Source: an uncultured Clostridia bacterium
GTDB lineage: Bacteria > Bacillota > Clostridia > TANB77 > CAG-508
Assembly: GCA_947631725.1 (NCBI GenBank)
Contig: CANRML010000050.1
Location: 1-8,562 of the forward strand
Direction of reading: 5' to 3'
DNA length: 8,562 nucleotides
The notes under the pieces: generated by a model
What the model was told of the DNA's origin: nothing
Databases searched by the model: none
Seen by the model: only the letters and a program-made list of their open reading frames with translations
In this document: piece after piece, positions 1 through 5,507 of the stretch
Numbering within the stretch: the stretch's first letter is position 1
Layout of the letters: every line of letters starts with the position of its first letter
Translations under genes and position numbers: made by a program

Positions 1-225
1 TCCTTGAGCATATTTTTCTTCATAGAATCCAGTCATGATGTTGTCAAATGCTAATGTTACTTTTTCTTCAGCATCAGCAACATTTGATCTGTTAACTGCT
101 TGAGAACCCCTTGTTAAAAGTCCATCTTCACCAGAAAGTGATGCAACTGTTACTCCTGCTAAAATTAAAAGTACGATAATTGTGATTACTAATGCCACTA
201 ATGTGATACCTTTGTTATCCTTCAT
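1..225 (-). CDS. Type IV prepilin / pilin-like protein, N-terminal 75 residues (C-terminus outside window)
   Basis: Secreted fibre subunit of the type IV pilus family, cut by a prepilin peptidase and assembled at the cytoplasmic membrane. The leader is very short (MKDNKG). Cleavage is expected after Gly6, followed by a hydrophobic stretch at residues 7-30 (ITLVALVITIIVLLILAGVT) that acts as membrane anchor and fibre-core helix. Mature position 5, normally Glu, is Ala here (Ala11 of the precursor). The start is the ATG at 225-223, preceded by a perfect AGGAGG nine bases upstream (240-235). It is the last visible gene of the pilM/N-pilO-pilP-like cluster, 85 bp after the previous stop. The visible part uses more C-ending codons (ATC, GAC, AAC, TTC) than its neighbours, as expected for an abundant product. 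The C-terminal part is missing, so major and minor pilin or pseudopilin cannot be told apart. The pilin class is secure. Confidence 0.88.
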   Translation of the reverse strand, partial: MKDNKGITLVALVITIIVLLILAGVTVASLSGEDGLLTRGSQAVNRSNVADAEEKVTLAFDNIMTGFYEEKYAQG

Positions 226-272
226 TTTCGACTTCCTCCTTTTCTTTTGAATATATATATTTTTTTTTGACT

Positions 273-294
273 ATACTCGCATATTTGCAAGCAT
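273..294 (-). other. Stem-loop in the leader of the prepilin gene
   Basis: In the minus-strand transcript ATGCTTGC (294-287) pairs with GCGAGTAT (280-273) around a 6-base AAATAT loop, giving 8 pairs, two of them G-U. The G-U pairs mean that the structure forms only in RNA of the pilus-operon strand. No U-run follows, so it is not a standard terminator. It could mark an RNA-processing or stability point that lets prepilin mRNA accumulate above the upstream assembly genes; that role is inferred. Confidence 0.35.
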
Positions 295-310
295 AATATT
301 AAAAACTAAA

Positions 311-760
311 TTATTTTGTTCCTCTGTCAGGATAGTAGTTTGTTGAACCACTGTCTGAGCTTCCTGAGTTTGAAGAACTTCCTGAATTATTTGATCCACT
401 AGATGTTGAACCTGATCCTGAGCTAGAACCTGTACTTGAACTTGATTCTGAGCCTCCTGATGTTGGTTCTTTAGCTATTTCCTCAAATGGATTTTTTCTT
501 CCTGCTTTATATTCTTTTACTTTTTGATAATTTTGTAAATCTGTTGCTGAAACTTCATAAGTTAAAACTACTGATTCACTATCTGCTACTTTCTTTTCTT
601 CTAATGCTTGTTTTGTATCTTCTGCTGCTACATATTTTACATCTTGTGGAATAACTTTGTTCATAGGAATATAGTTATATAGCAAAACACCTAATAACAA
701 AATAATCATAAGAATTAATAATAAAATTATCATAATTTCTTTTAAAATTGACTTTGTCAT
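311..760 (-). CDS. Small membrane protein with PilP-like Asn-Pro-Phe motif and Ser/Gly-rich tail
   Basis: A 149-residue bitopic membrane protein encoded between the PilO-like protein and the prepilin. Residues 1-8 are cytoplasmic and 9-29 form one very Leu/Ile-rich membrane helix. Residues 30-88 are an extended extracytoplasmic segment, a GRKNPFE motif lies at about 87-93, and residues 101-140 are almost pure Ser/Gly with some Thr/Asn. The Arg/Lys-Asn/Asp-Pro-Phe motif after a membrane anchor and flexible linker is characteristic of PilP/GspC-type alignment proteins, and the position after pilO is where pilP lies in diderm bacteria. The secretin-binding beta domain of PilP is absent and a low-complexity tail takes its place, which makes sense in a cell without an outer membrane. 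The start ATG at 760-758 follows AAGGAGT. Membrane topology and operon membership are clear. The PilP relationship is inferred from motif and position, and no standard gene name is justified. Confidence 0.72.
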   Translation of the reverse strand: MTKSILKEIMIILLLILMIILLLGVLLYNYIPMNKVIPQDVKYVAAEDTKQALEEKKVADSESVVLTYEVSATDLQNYQKVKEYKAGRKNPFEEIAKEPTSGGSESSSSTGSSSGSGSTSSGSNNSGSSSNSGSSDSGSTNYYPDRGTK

Positions 761-779
761 AATTTACTCCTTTTTAACC

Positions 780-800
780 AATATGATTTTTAATCATATT
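780..800 (-). other. Perfect intercistronic hairpin between the pilO-like and pilP-like genes
   Basis: AATATGATT (780-788) and AATCATATT (792-800) form a perfect 9-bp inverted repeat with a 3-base loop. It begins two bases after the stop codon of the pilO-like gene (803-805) and ends before the AAGGAG ribosome binding site of the next gene. The stem has only one G-C pair, and no U-tract follows on the minus strand. It could be a weak attenuator, an RNase barrier or chance in AT-rich DNA. Confidence 0.4.
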
Positions 801-802
801 TT

Positions 803-1570
803 TTATTCCTCATCTTCTTCTAAGTAGTCTTCAATCTTAGTTCCGGCACCATCTTCTTTTGTATCTTTATCTTTTGTATCTTTATCTTTTGTATCTTTAT
901 CTTTTGTATCTTTGTCTGCATCTTCTGTATCTTCTTCTTTTGGTTCTTCTTTTAAGATTCCTTGTATTGCAACATCTTCTGTTTTAAATGTAGCTATTAC
1001 TTTTTGTTCTTCATTTTGTTCTTTTTTTGTAGCTGGTACCATCTTGAAATCTTGTATTCTAAATCCTAGTTCTGAGTCATCCTCTAAACTAGATAGGTAT
1101 AGAGCAACTCCTACATAACTTCCTGTAACTTCAAATTCTATTGTGTAATAGTTAAAATCTTCGTCTTTTGCAGCTTGTAAGCTTCCATTTGTTAAAACAA
1201 ATTTTGCATCTAAGCCTTCATCTGTTGCTAATCTTCCTATTTTTGTCCATAATTTATCTATTGTATATTTTTGTTTTTGAACAGAAGCTGATATTTCACT
1301 ATCTGAACTAACTGCTACCATATCTTCATATTGTTGTTTTTCAGATTCCATATCTTGCATGTCTTTTTTAATATTTGCTAATTGATTTGGATAATCTGTA
1401 CTAGCAAGCCTTGTAGCTTCTGTAACTTTTTCTTCAAGTTCTTTATCTTCTGCTTTTATTTCACTTAAACCTAAAATTTTAAATCCACCAATGTGTATTC
1501 CTCTAAATATTGTAAATATTGTTAAGATACACATTAAGGCAATTACTACTGAAATAAATAGTTTTTTCAT
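803..1570 (-). CDS. pilO: PilO-like type IV pilus inner-membrane alignment protein
   Basis: A 255-residue bitopic protein whose family (PilO/GspM) pairs with PilN to form the periplasmic-side part of the pilus alignment complex. It has one membrane helix at residues 4-23, then a charged coiled-coil-prone segment at about 40-85. A mixed alpha/beta region at about 100-205 is compatible with the ferredoxin-like PilO core. A very acidic, low-complexity tail follows at about 207-255, with repeats of Asp-Lys-Asp-Thr-Lys. The tail is not part of the usual PilO architecture and is encoded by a 15-bp tandem repeat. The start ATG overlaps the stop of the PilM-PilN fusion as ATGA (1570-1567), with an AGAAGGAG site inside the upstream gene, so the two are translationally coupled. 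Sequence identity to PilO is weak by eye. Size, topology, coiled coil and position directly after the PilN domain support the call. Confidence 0.78.
   Translation of the reverse strand: MKKLFISVVIALMCILTIFTIFRGIHIGGFKILGLSEIKAEDKELEEKVTEATRLASTDYPNQLANIKKDMQDMESEKQQYEDMVAVSSDSEISASVQKQKYTIDKLWTKIGRLATDEGLDAKFVLTNGSLQAAKDEDFNYYTIEFEVTGSYVGVALYLSSLEDDSELGFRIQDFKMVPATKKEQNEEQKVIATFKTEDVAIQGILKEEPKEEDTEDADKDTKDKDTKDKDTKDKDTKEDGAGTKIEDYLEEDEE
856..913. repeat. 15-bp in-frame tandem repeat in the pilO-like 3' end
   Basis: The unit GTATCTTTATCTTTT (plus strand) is present at 861-875, 876-890 and 891-905, with a partial copy at 906-913 and a partial preceding one at 856-860. It encodes the repeating Asp/Lys/Thr pentad on the minus strand. 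Units of 15 bp keep the frame, so slippage would change tail length without breaking the protein. Confidence 0.9.
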
Positions 1571-3177
1571 GGTAATTCTCCTTCTATATTTACAGAAATC
1601 ATATCCTGTGTTTTTTGTCCGTTTGTAGATAATACATTTGTTAAAATACCTTCATTTTTTATGCTACTTATTAAATATGCAATTTGTTCATATGTTGGAG
1701 ATTCTACTGTTATTTTTACATGTTCTGTATCTGTATTTTCTATATATGTCAATTTTGCACCTTTTGGCATAACGTTCATAATTTGATTTAATAATCCAGG
1801 TATAACCCCTCTTACTCTGTTTTTCTCATCTATTCTTCTACTAATTTCATCTAAGTTTTTAATTTTTGTAATATAGTTATTTTTCATTTCTTTAATTGCA
1901 TTATCATCTGCTTCTGCGAGAGCTATTTGCTTTTTAGAATTCTGTATTGAAATTTCTGCCTCTTTGAGTTTATCTTCAAATCCATTTTTTAATACAATTG
2001 AGAAAGCACTATATACAATTAGTAATATTAAAAATCCTGCTACTGCATTTAGCAATCTTTTTTCTGCTCTGTCTAGAGGTTGTCCAAAGTCATTTGTTAG
2101 TAGTTTTCCTTTTTTAGCTCGTAAACTTTCTCCCCCTATTTCAAGTTTTAAGAAATCTTTTAGTTTGTTATTTGCTGTGTTGTGTCTGAAATTCATGTTT
2201 GCGACACCTTCGCCTAATCCCATGTTAGCAATAGCTATAGCTGAGTTTACTTCTATATAGTCTTTTATATTTATATCTGGTGTTACTTTTATGAAGTTTG
2301 GTTTTAATATTTCGCAAGTAACATTGTCTAAATATTCTTGGAAGTATAAATCTATATTGTTTATTAAACTTGCTGTTCCTGTGATATATACATTGTCAAT
2401 TTTTTCAAGGCTTTCATTTATTGTTTTTTGAACTTGTCCTACTATTGTATATAGGATTGGCATAATTTCTTCTAAGTATCCTATTTGTTCTTCTGTTAGT
2501 TCCCTACCTTCTGAAGTGTATATTGTTGTTTCTTTACACATTTCATAAGCTTTTGGGAAAGAGTTTTCTTTTAAATTTATTTTATCCAAGAAATCTCCTG
2601 TTCCTTGTTCTAATACTTTTATATCATGTATCTTTTTATCTATAATTGTTGTGATTGTGGTGTTTTGTTCTATGTTTACTACTATAGAGTTTTGTTGTAA
2701 TATTGCATCAGATACTGTAGCAATAGCCATTGGTAATGGATAAACACCTGTTAGTTTGTATTTCTCAAAGTATTGCAATTTTTTATTTAATTCCATTTTG
2801 TTGTCACTAACAAAAATTACTTTTAAATTTTGTGAATTTTCTAAATCTTCTGTGACAGCATATCTTGTTTCAAATGCATTTGCACTAAAGTTCTTTTCTT
2901 CACAGAAAGCTTCAAATTCTGTTCTTATTGCTTTATCTAAGTCATTTTTGCTAAGTAGTGAAAACATGTCAAAATATTGGTAATTTTCTTCTGATAAATT
3001 TACACAAATAGGAATTTTATAGCTATATGTTTCTTCGATTACTTGTCTAATTCCTTCTTCAATTCTATCATAGAATTTTACTCCAAAAGTTTCTACCTTT
3101 TTTTCATCTTTCTCTTTTGAAATTTTAGCATATTTGATTAAATTATTTTCAATATATAAACCTAAACAACTTGCCAT
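1567..3177 (-). CDS. pilMN: PilM-PilN fusion protein, type IV pilus assembly
   Basis: A 536-residue fusion of the cytoplasmic actin-like ATPase PilM with the bitopic PilN. PilM spans about residues 1-325: it begins ASCLGLYIENNLIKYAKIS, carries a nucleotide-fold strand VVNIEQNTTITTIID near 166-180 and the adenosine-site motif VYITGTASLINN near 263-274. A linker follows at about 326-373. It contains MNFR, where free PilN proteins have the short N-terminal peptide that docks on PilM. The PilN part has a membrane helix at about 374-396, a coiled coil at about 397-455 and a globular domain with the typical PGLLNQIMNVMPKGAKLTYIE stretch starting near 460. Fused pilMN genes are known in clostridia, so this is a lineage trait rather than an error. 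I chose the ATG at 3177-3175 because TAAGGAG lies just upstream; a TTG 48 bp earlier has only a weak site. A promoter lies upstream at 3282-3309, and the gene overlaps the pilO-like gene by 4 bp. Confidence 0.9.
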   Translation of the reverse strand: MASCLGLYIENNLIKYAKISKEKDEKKVETFGVKFYDRIEEGIRQVIEETYSYKIPICVNLSEENYQYFDMFSLLSKNDLDKAIRTEFEAFCEEKNFSANAFETRYAVTEDLENSQNLKVIFVSDNKMELNKKLQYFEKYKLTGVYPLPMAIATVSDAILQQNSIVVNIEQNTTITTIIDKKIHDIKVLEQGTGDFLDKINLKENSFPKAYEMCKETTIYTSEGRELTEEQIGYLEEIMPILYTIVGQVQKTINESLEKIDNVYITGTASLINNIDLYFQEYLDNVTCEILKPNFIKVTPDINIKDYIEVNSAIAIANMGLGEGVANMNFRHNTANNKLKDFLKLEIGGESLRAKKGKLLTNDFGQPLDRAEKRLLNAVAGFLILLIVYSAFSIVLKNGFEDKLKEAEISIQNSKKQIALAEADDNAIKEMKNNYITKIKNLDEISRRIDEKNRVRGVIPGLLNQIMNVMPKGAKLTYIENTDTEHVKITVESPTYEQIAYLISSIKNEGILTNVLSTNGQKTQDMISVNIEGELP

Positions 3178-3281
3178 TTTTTGCTCCTTACTTTTTATAT
3201 ACATATCTTTTGCATTTGAAATCAAAATAATACTTCTTATATTTTCATCCCCAAGAAATATATTCTAATTTATACATTAAT

Positions 3282-3309
3282 ATTTTATCGTTTCTAATTT
3301 AAAAGTCAA
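3282..3309 (-). promoter_or_regulatory. SigmaA-type promoter of the pilus operon
   Basis: On the minus strand TTGACT (3309-3304) and TAAAAT (3287-3282) are separated by 16 bp, close to the vegetative consensus. Transcription would begin near 3275, leaving a leader of about 98 nt before the pilMN start at 3177. A small inverted repeat, AAAGT/ACTTT (3302-3306 and 3312-3316), overlaps the -35 box and could be an operator half or a very weak rsmB terminator. The promoter explains how the pilus genes are expressed independently of rsmB. Confidence 0.68.
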
Positions 3310-3324
3310 CTACTTTAACTAAAA

Positions 3325-3352
3325 TGTAATGCAATTGTAATAAATATGTAAT
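3325..3352 (-). promoter_or_regulatory. Three helically phased ATTACA repeats, candidate activator site
   Basis: The hexamer TGTAAT (plus strand; ATTACA on the minus strand) occurs exactly at 3325-3330, 3336-3341 and 3347-3352, a strict 11-bp period. A degenerate fourth copy (GTTAAA on the minus strand) continues the phase towards the -35 box at 3304-3309, 15 bp from the nearest exact copy. Direct repeats with one-helical-turn spacing just upstream of -35 are the usual binding pattern of PhoB/OmpR-family response regulators. The arrangement is seen directly; the binding role is inferred. The repeats begin two bases after the rsmB stop codon. Confidence 0.5.
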
Positions 3353-3353
3353 A

Positions 3354-4643
3354 TTAGGTCTTTTTAATTTTTGCTATAAAAAAACCATCTTGCCTATTTT
3401 GCGGTAATATATCAAGCATTTTTTCTAATTTAAAGTTATCATTTTCTTTTAAAAATTTTTCAATTGTTTCTTCATTTTCTTCTTTTAAAATACTACAAGT
3501 TGAATAAATTAAAATTCCCCCTGGCTTTAAGTATTTTGTACAAGTTTCTAGTATTTTTTTCTGTATTTTTGTTATTTCTTCTACATCTTTTAATTCTTTT
3601 TGCCATTTTATATCAGGTTTCCTTTTTATTACACCAATCCCTAAGCATGGAACATCTAGTAGTATTTTGTCAAATTTTTCAATATATTCTTCATAATATA
3701 TTGTTGCATCTTTTTGTTTTTCGTCGATTATTGTAATTCCTAATCTTTTAGCATTTTCTTTTACTAAATTCGTTCTATTTATATATATATCCCATGCTTC
3801 AATTTTGCCTTTGTTTTCCATAAGTTCTGCTAAATATGTAGTTTTTCCTCCTGGTGCACTACAAGCATCTAAGATTTTTTCTCCTGGTTTTGGATCTAAA
3901 TATTTTGCAGCAAGTCCTGCAGATATGTCCTGTACAGTAAAATAGCCTTGTTCAAAGATTTTTAAGTTCTCTATATTTTTTATTCCTTCTAATATATAGA
4001 ATAAAGAATTTATTTTACTGTTTTGAAATTCTATTTTATTTTCTTGAAGTAATTTTTCAAACTCTTCCTTCCCTACTTTTAAATTATTCCTTCTTATTAT
4101 TACTTTAGGTCTTTTTGTTAATTCTTGGCAAATGTTTTCTACTATATTAATATCTCTTTGATTAAGTAATTTTTCTACTATCCAAATTGGCATTGAATAC
4201 ATTTTTGATATTCTCTCTATTGGATTTTTAATATTTTGCAGTTCTTCTAAATCTTGTTTTGTAACTTTTCTTAATATTGCGTTTACAAAATTACTACTTG
4301 CACTATGTCCATATCTTTTTGCTAAATTTACACTTTCATTAACTGCTGCTGATTTTGGTACTTTATCTAGCCATATTATTTGATAAATTCCTAGCCTTAA
4401 TATATTTAAAATCCAGTCCGATATTTTCTTTAATTTTATTTTAGAATATTTCTCAATAATTGTATCAATTGTTAATTTCCAATTTGTTACACCATATATT
4501 AATTCTGATATAAATGATATATCAAGTTGTGTTAGTTCTTTATTCTTCTTTATTTCTTGATTTAATACAATATTTGAATATGCTTTTTCTTTATCTATTC
4601 TATATAGCACTTTTAGTGCCGTTTCTCTTGTTTTATCAATCAT
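3354..4643 (-). CDS. rsmB: 16S rRNA (cytosine(967)-C5)-methyltransferase RsmB
   Basis: Methylates C5 of cytosine 967 (E. coli numbering) of 16S rRNA with S-adenosylmethionine. Of the 429 residues, about 1-130 form the NusB-like RNA-binding domain (starting IDKTRETALKVLYRIDKEKAYSN), followed by a linker and a Rossmann methyltransferase domain from about 235. Motif I, DACSAPGGKT, at about 259-268 binds SAM. DVPCLG at 330-335 (Cys333) and STCS with Cys383 supply the two active-site cysteines, the latter being the nucleophile in this family. The C-terminus QDGFFIAKIK is typical. The length is normal and no key residue is missing; the usual Ser after the Pro-Cys motif is Leu. I chose the ATG at 4643-4641, preceded by AAGGTGAT, over a GTG three codons upstream that lies inside that site. 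The gene diverges from the spoVA operon. No clear terminator separates it from pilMN, so some readthrough into the pilus operon is possible. Confidence 0.95.
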   Translation of the reverse strand: MIDKTRETALKVLYRIDKEKAYSNIVLNQEIKKNKELTQLDISFISELIYGVTNWKLTIDTIIEKYSKIKLKKISDWILNILRLGIYQIIWLDKVPKSAAVNESVNLAKRYGHSASSNFVNAILRKVTKQDLEELQNIKNPIERISKMYSMPIWIVEKLLNQRDINIVENICQELTKRPKVIIRRNNLKVGKEEFEKLLQENKIEFQNSKINSLFYILEGIKNIENLKIFEQGYFTVQDISAGLAAKYLDPKPGEKILDACSAPGGKTTYLAELMENKGKIEAWDIYINRTNLVKENAKRLGITIIDEKQKDATIYYEEYIEKFDKILLDVPCLGIGVIKRKPDIKWQKELKDVEEITKIQKKILETCTKYLKPGGILIYSTCSILKEENEETIEKFLKENDNFKLEKMLDILPQNRQDGFFIAKIKKT

Positions 4644-4659
4644 TTTTATCACCTTTTTT

Positions 4660-4688
4660 ATTCTATCATTTAATGTTAAAATTGTAAA
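4660..4688 (-). promoter_or_regulatory. Candidate sigmaA promoter of rsmB
   Basis: On the minus strand TTTACA (4688-4683) and TAGAAT (4665-4660) are separated by 17 bp. The predicted start near 4653-4655 would leave only about 10 nt before the rsmB ATG at 4643, barely covering the ribosome binding site. That is unusually short and lowers confidence. The AT-rich background also gives chance matches. Confidence 0.4.
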
Positions 4689-4735
4689 TTAATTTTTTCT
4701 TAAATATATTATGTGTATTTTTTAAAATAAAATTT

Positions 4736-4764
4736 GTATATTTTTTCAAAAACCGGAAAAAATA
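4736..4764 (+). promoter_or_regulatory. Forespore (sigma-F/sigma-G type) promoter of the dodecin-spoVAC-D-E operon
   Basis: GTATA at 4736-4740 matches the -35 consensus of sigma-F (GYWTA), and GGAAAAAATA at 4755-4764 matches the -10 consensus GGNNANAHTR at every defined position; the spacer is 14 bp. The GG lies in the only GC cluster (CCGG) of an otherwise almost pure A/T stretch. Initiation near 4770 would give a leader of about 20 nt that includes the GGAGG at 4780-4784 and supports the ATG at 4793 as start. Forespore expression fits the downstream spoVA genes. The consensus sequences are recalled from Bacillus subtilis and were not searched. A weaker sigmaA-like pair (TTGTAA at 4682, TATATT at 4705) also exists upstream. 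Confidence 0.58.
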
Positions 4765-4792
4765 TATTAAAAGATTTATGGAGGTTTTAGTT

Positions 4793-5014
4793 ATGGAAAT
4801 AGAAAAACATTTAATGATTACTGGAAATTCAAATGTTTCATGGAAAGATGCAATTTTAAAAGCTATTGAGGAGGCTTCTAAAACAATTGATTATTTATCA
4901 CAAGTTAAAATTTTAAATCAATATGCAAAAATTGATGGAGATAAAATTTCAGAATACTTTGTTGATTTGGATTTAAGTTTTGTTTTAGATTTAACTAGGA
5001 AGGAGGAAGATTAA
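4793..5014 (+). CDS. Dodecin-family small protein, first gene of the spoVA operon, flavin-contact residues not conserved
   Basis: A 73-residue protein. It aligns along its length with dodecins, small beta-alpha-beta-beta proteins that form hollow dodecamers and store flavins. Conserved features are the ITGNSNVSWKDAI start (residues 9-21), the helix AIEEASKTIDYL (24-35) and the strand pair GDKISEYFVDLDLSFVL (49-65). By this alignment the flavin-stacking Trp is Gln37 and the flavin-contacting Gln is Phe56, so normal flavin binding seems unlikely. The ATG at 4793 was chosen because GGAGG at 4780-4784 lies 8 bp upstream; an in-frame ATG at 4778 would place that site inside the gene. Its stop overlaps the spoVAC start (TAATG), so the two are coupled. 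It has no signal peptide or membrane helix and should be cytoplasmic, in the forespore if the promoter call is right. The fold assignment is fairly sure; the role is unknown. Confidence 0.8.
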   Translation: MEIEKHLMITGNSNVSWKDAILKAIEEASKTIDYLSQVKILNQYAKIDGDKISEYFVDLDLSFVLDLTRKEED

Positions 5015-5493
5015 TGAATTCTAATTCTTCTAATCCTATTGAAAGCAAGAAAAAATATCAAGAATATGTTAATAAAAAATCACCTAATTCCCCTATTTTA
5101 AAGAATTGTTTTAATGCTTTTTGGGTTGGTGGTTTAATTTGCACTATTGGACAAGTTATTAGTAATATTTGTAAAGCTCGTGGTTTAGATACTACAACAT
5201 CTGGTACTATTGTTTCAATTATTCTTATTGGTCTTTCTGCTTTTTTAACAGGTTTGAATATTTTTAATAAAATTGGTAAATTCGCAGGTGCTGGTTCTTT
5301 AGTCCCTATTACTGGTTTTGCTAATTCTATTGTATCCCCTGCTATGGAGTATAAGTCTGAAGGATATGTTATGGGAGTTGGTGGAAAAATGTTCACTGTT
5401 GCAGGTCCTGTTTTAGTTTTTGGTATTTCTGCATCTATTTTGGTTGGACTTATATATTTAATTTTTAATACTCAAAGTATTACTTTAGTTTAA
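5014..5493 (+). CDS. spoVAC: Stage V sporulation protein AC (SpoVAC)
   Basis: Inner forespore membrane protein needed to move Ca-dipicolinic acid into the spore core and release it in germination. In B. subtilis it behaves as a mechanosensitive channel component. The 159 residues comprise a polar N-terminus with the family pattern YQEYVNKKSPNSPILKN (15-31) and then about four hydrophobic segments near 33-53, 64-84, 88-108 and 124-151. The signatures are WVGGLICTIGQ (37-47) and FAGAGSLVPITGFAN (90-104). Length is normal for the family. The ATG at 5014 overlaps the dodecin-like stop by one base and has AAGGAGGAAGA ahead of it. The paralogue SpoVAE, two genes downstream, shares both signatures. 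The assignment is firm. Confidence 0.96.
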   Translation: MNSNSSNPIESKKKYQEYVNKKSPNSPILKNCFNAFWVGGLICTIGQVISNICKARGLDTTTSGTIVSIILIGLSAFLTGLNIFNKIGKFAGAGSLVPITGFANSIVSPAMEYKSEGYVMGVGGKMFTVAGPVLVFGISASILVGLIYLIFNTQSITLV

Positions 5494-5507
5494 TTGGAGG
5501 TGTTTTT

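Noticed and set aside
856..913. CRISPR-like array
   Set aside because: The repeats are contiguous 15-bp units without spacers and keep the reading frame of the pilO-like gene.
1964..2983. Plus-strand frames opposite pilMN, and similar ones opposite the pilO-like, rsmB, spoVAC and recombinase genes
   Set aside because: They are antisense shadows of well-supported genes, with low-complexity Phe/Leu/Ser products and no ribosome binding sites.
3178..3225. Longer pilMN start at TTG 3225
   Set aside because: It adds 16 polar residues before the usual PilM start and has only a weak AAGAAG ahead, whereas TAAGGAG directly precedes the ATG at 3177.
3178..3275. c-di-GMP or other riboswitch in the pilMN leader
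   Set aside because: Clostridial pilus operons can have one, but this leader is about 98 nt, very A/T-rich, and shows no conserved aptamer core or terminator hairpin.
3302..3316. Terminator of rsmB
   Set aside because: The only inverted repeat has a 5-bp A/T-rich stem and overlaps the pilus promoter -35 box; it is too weak to call.
4778..4792. Upstream ATG for the dodecin-like gene
   Set aside because: It would place the GGAGG site inside the coding sequence and leave almost no leader after the predicted promoter. The dodecin similarity starts after the ATG at 4793.
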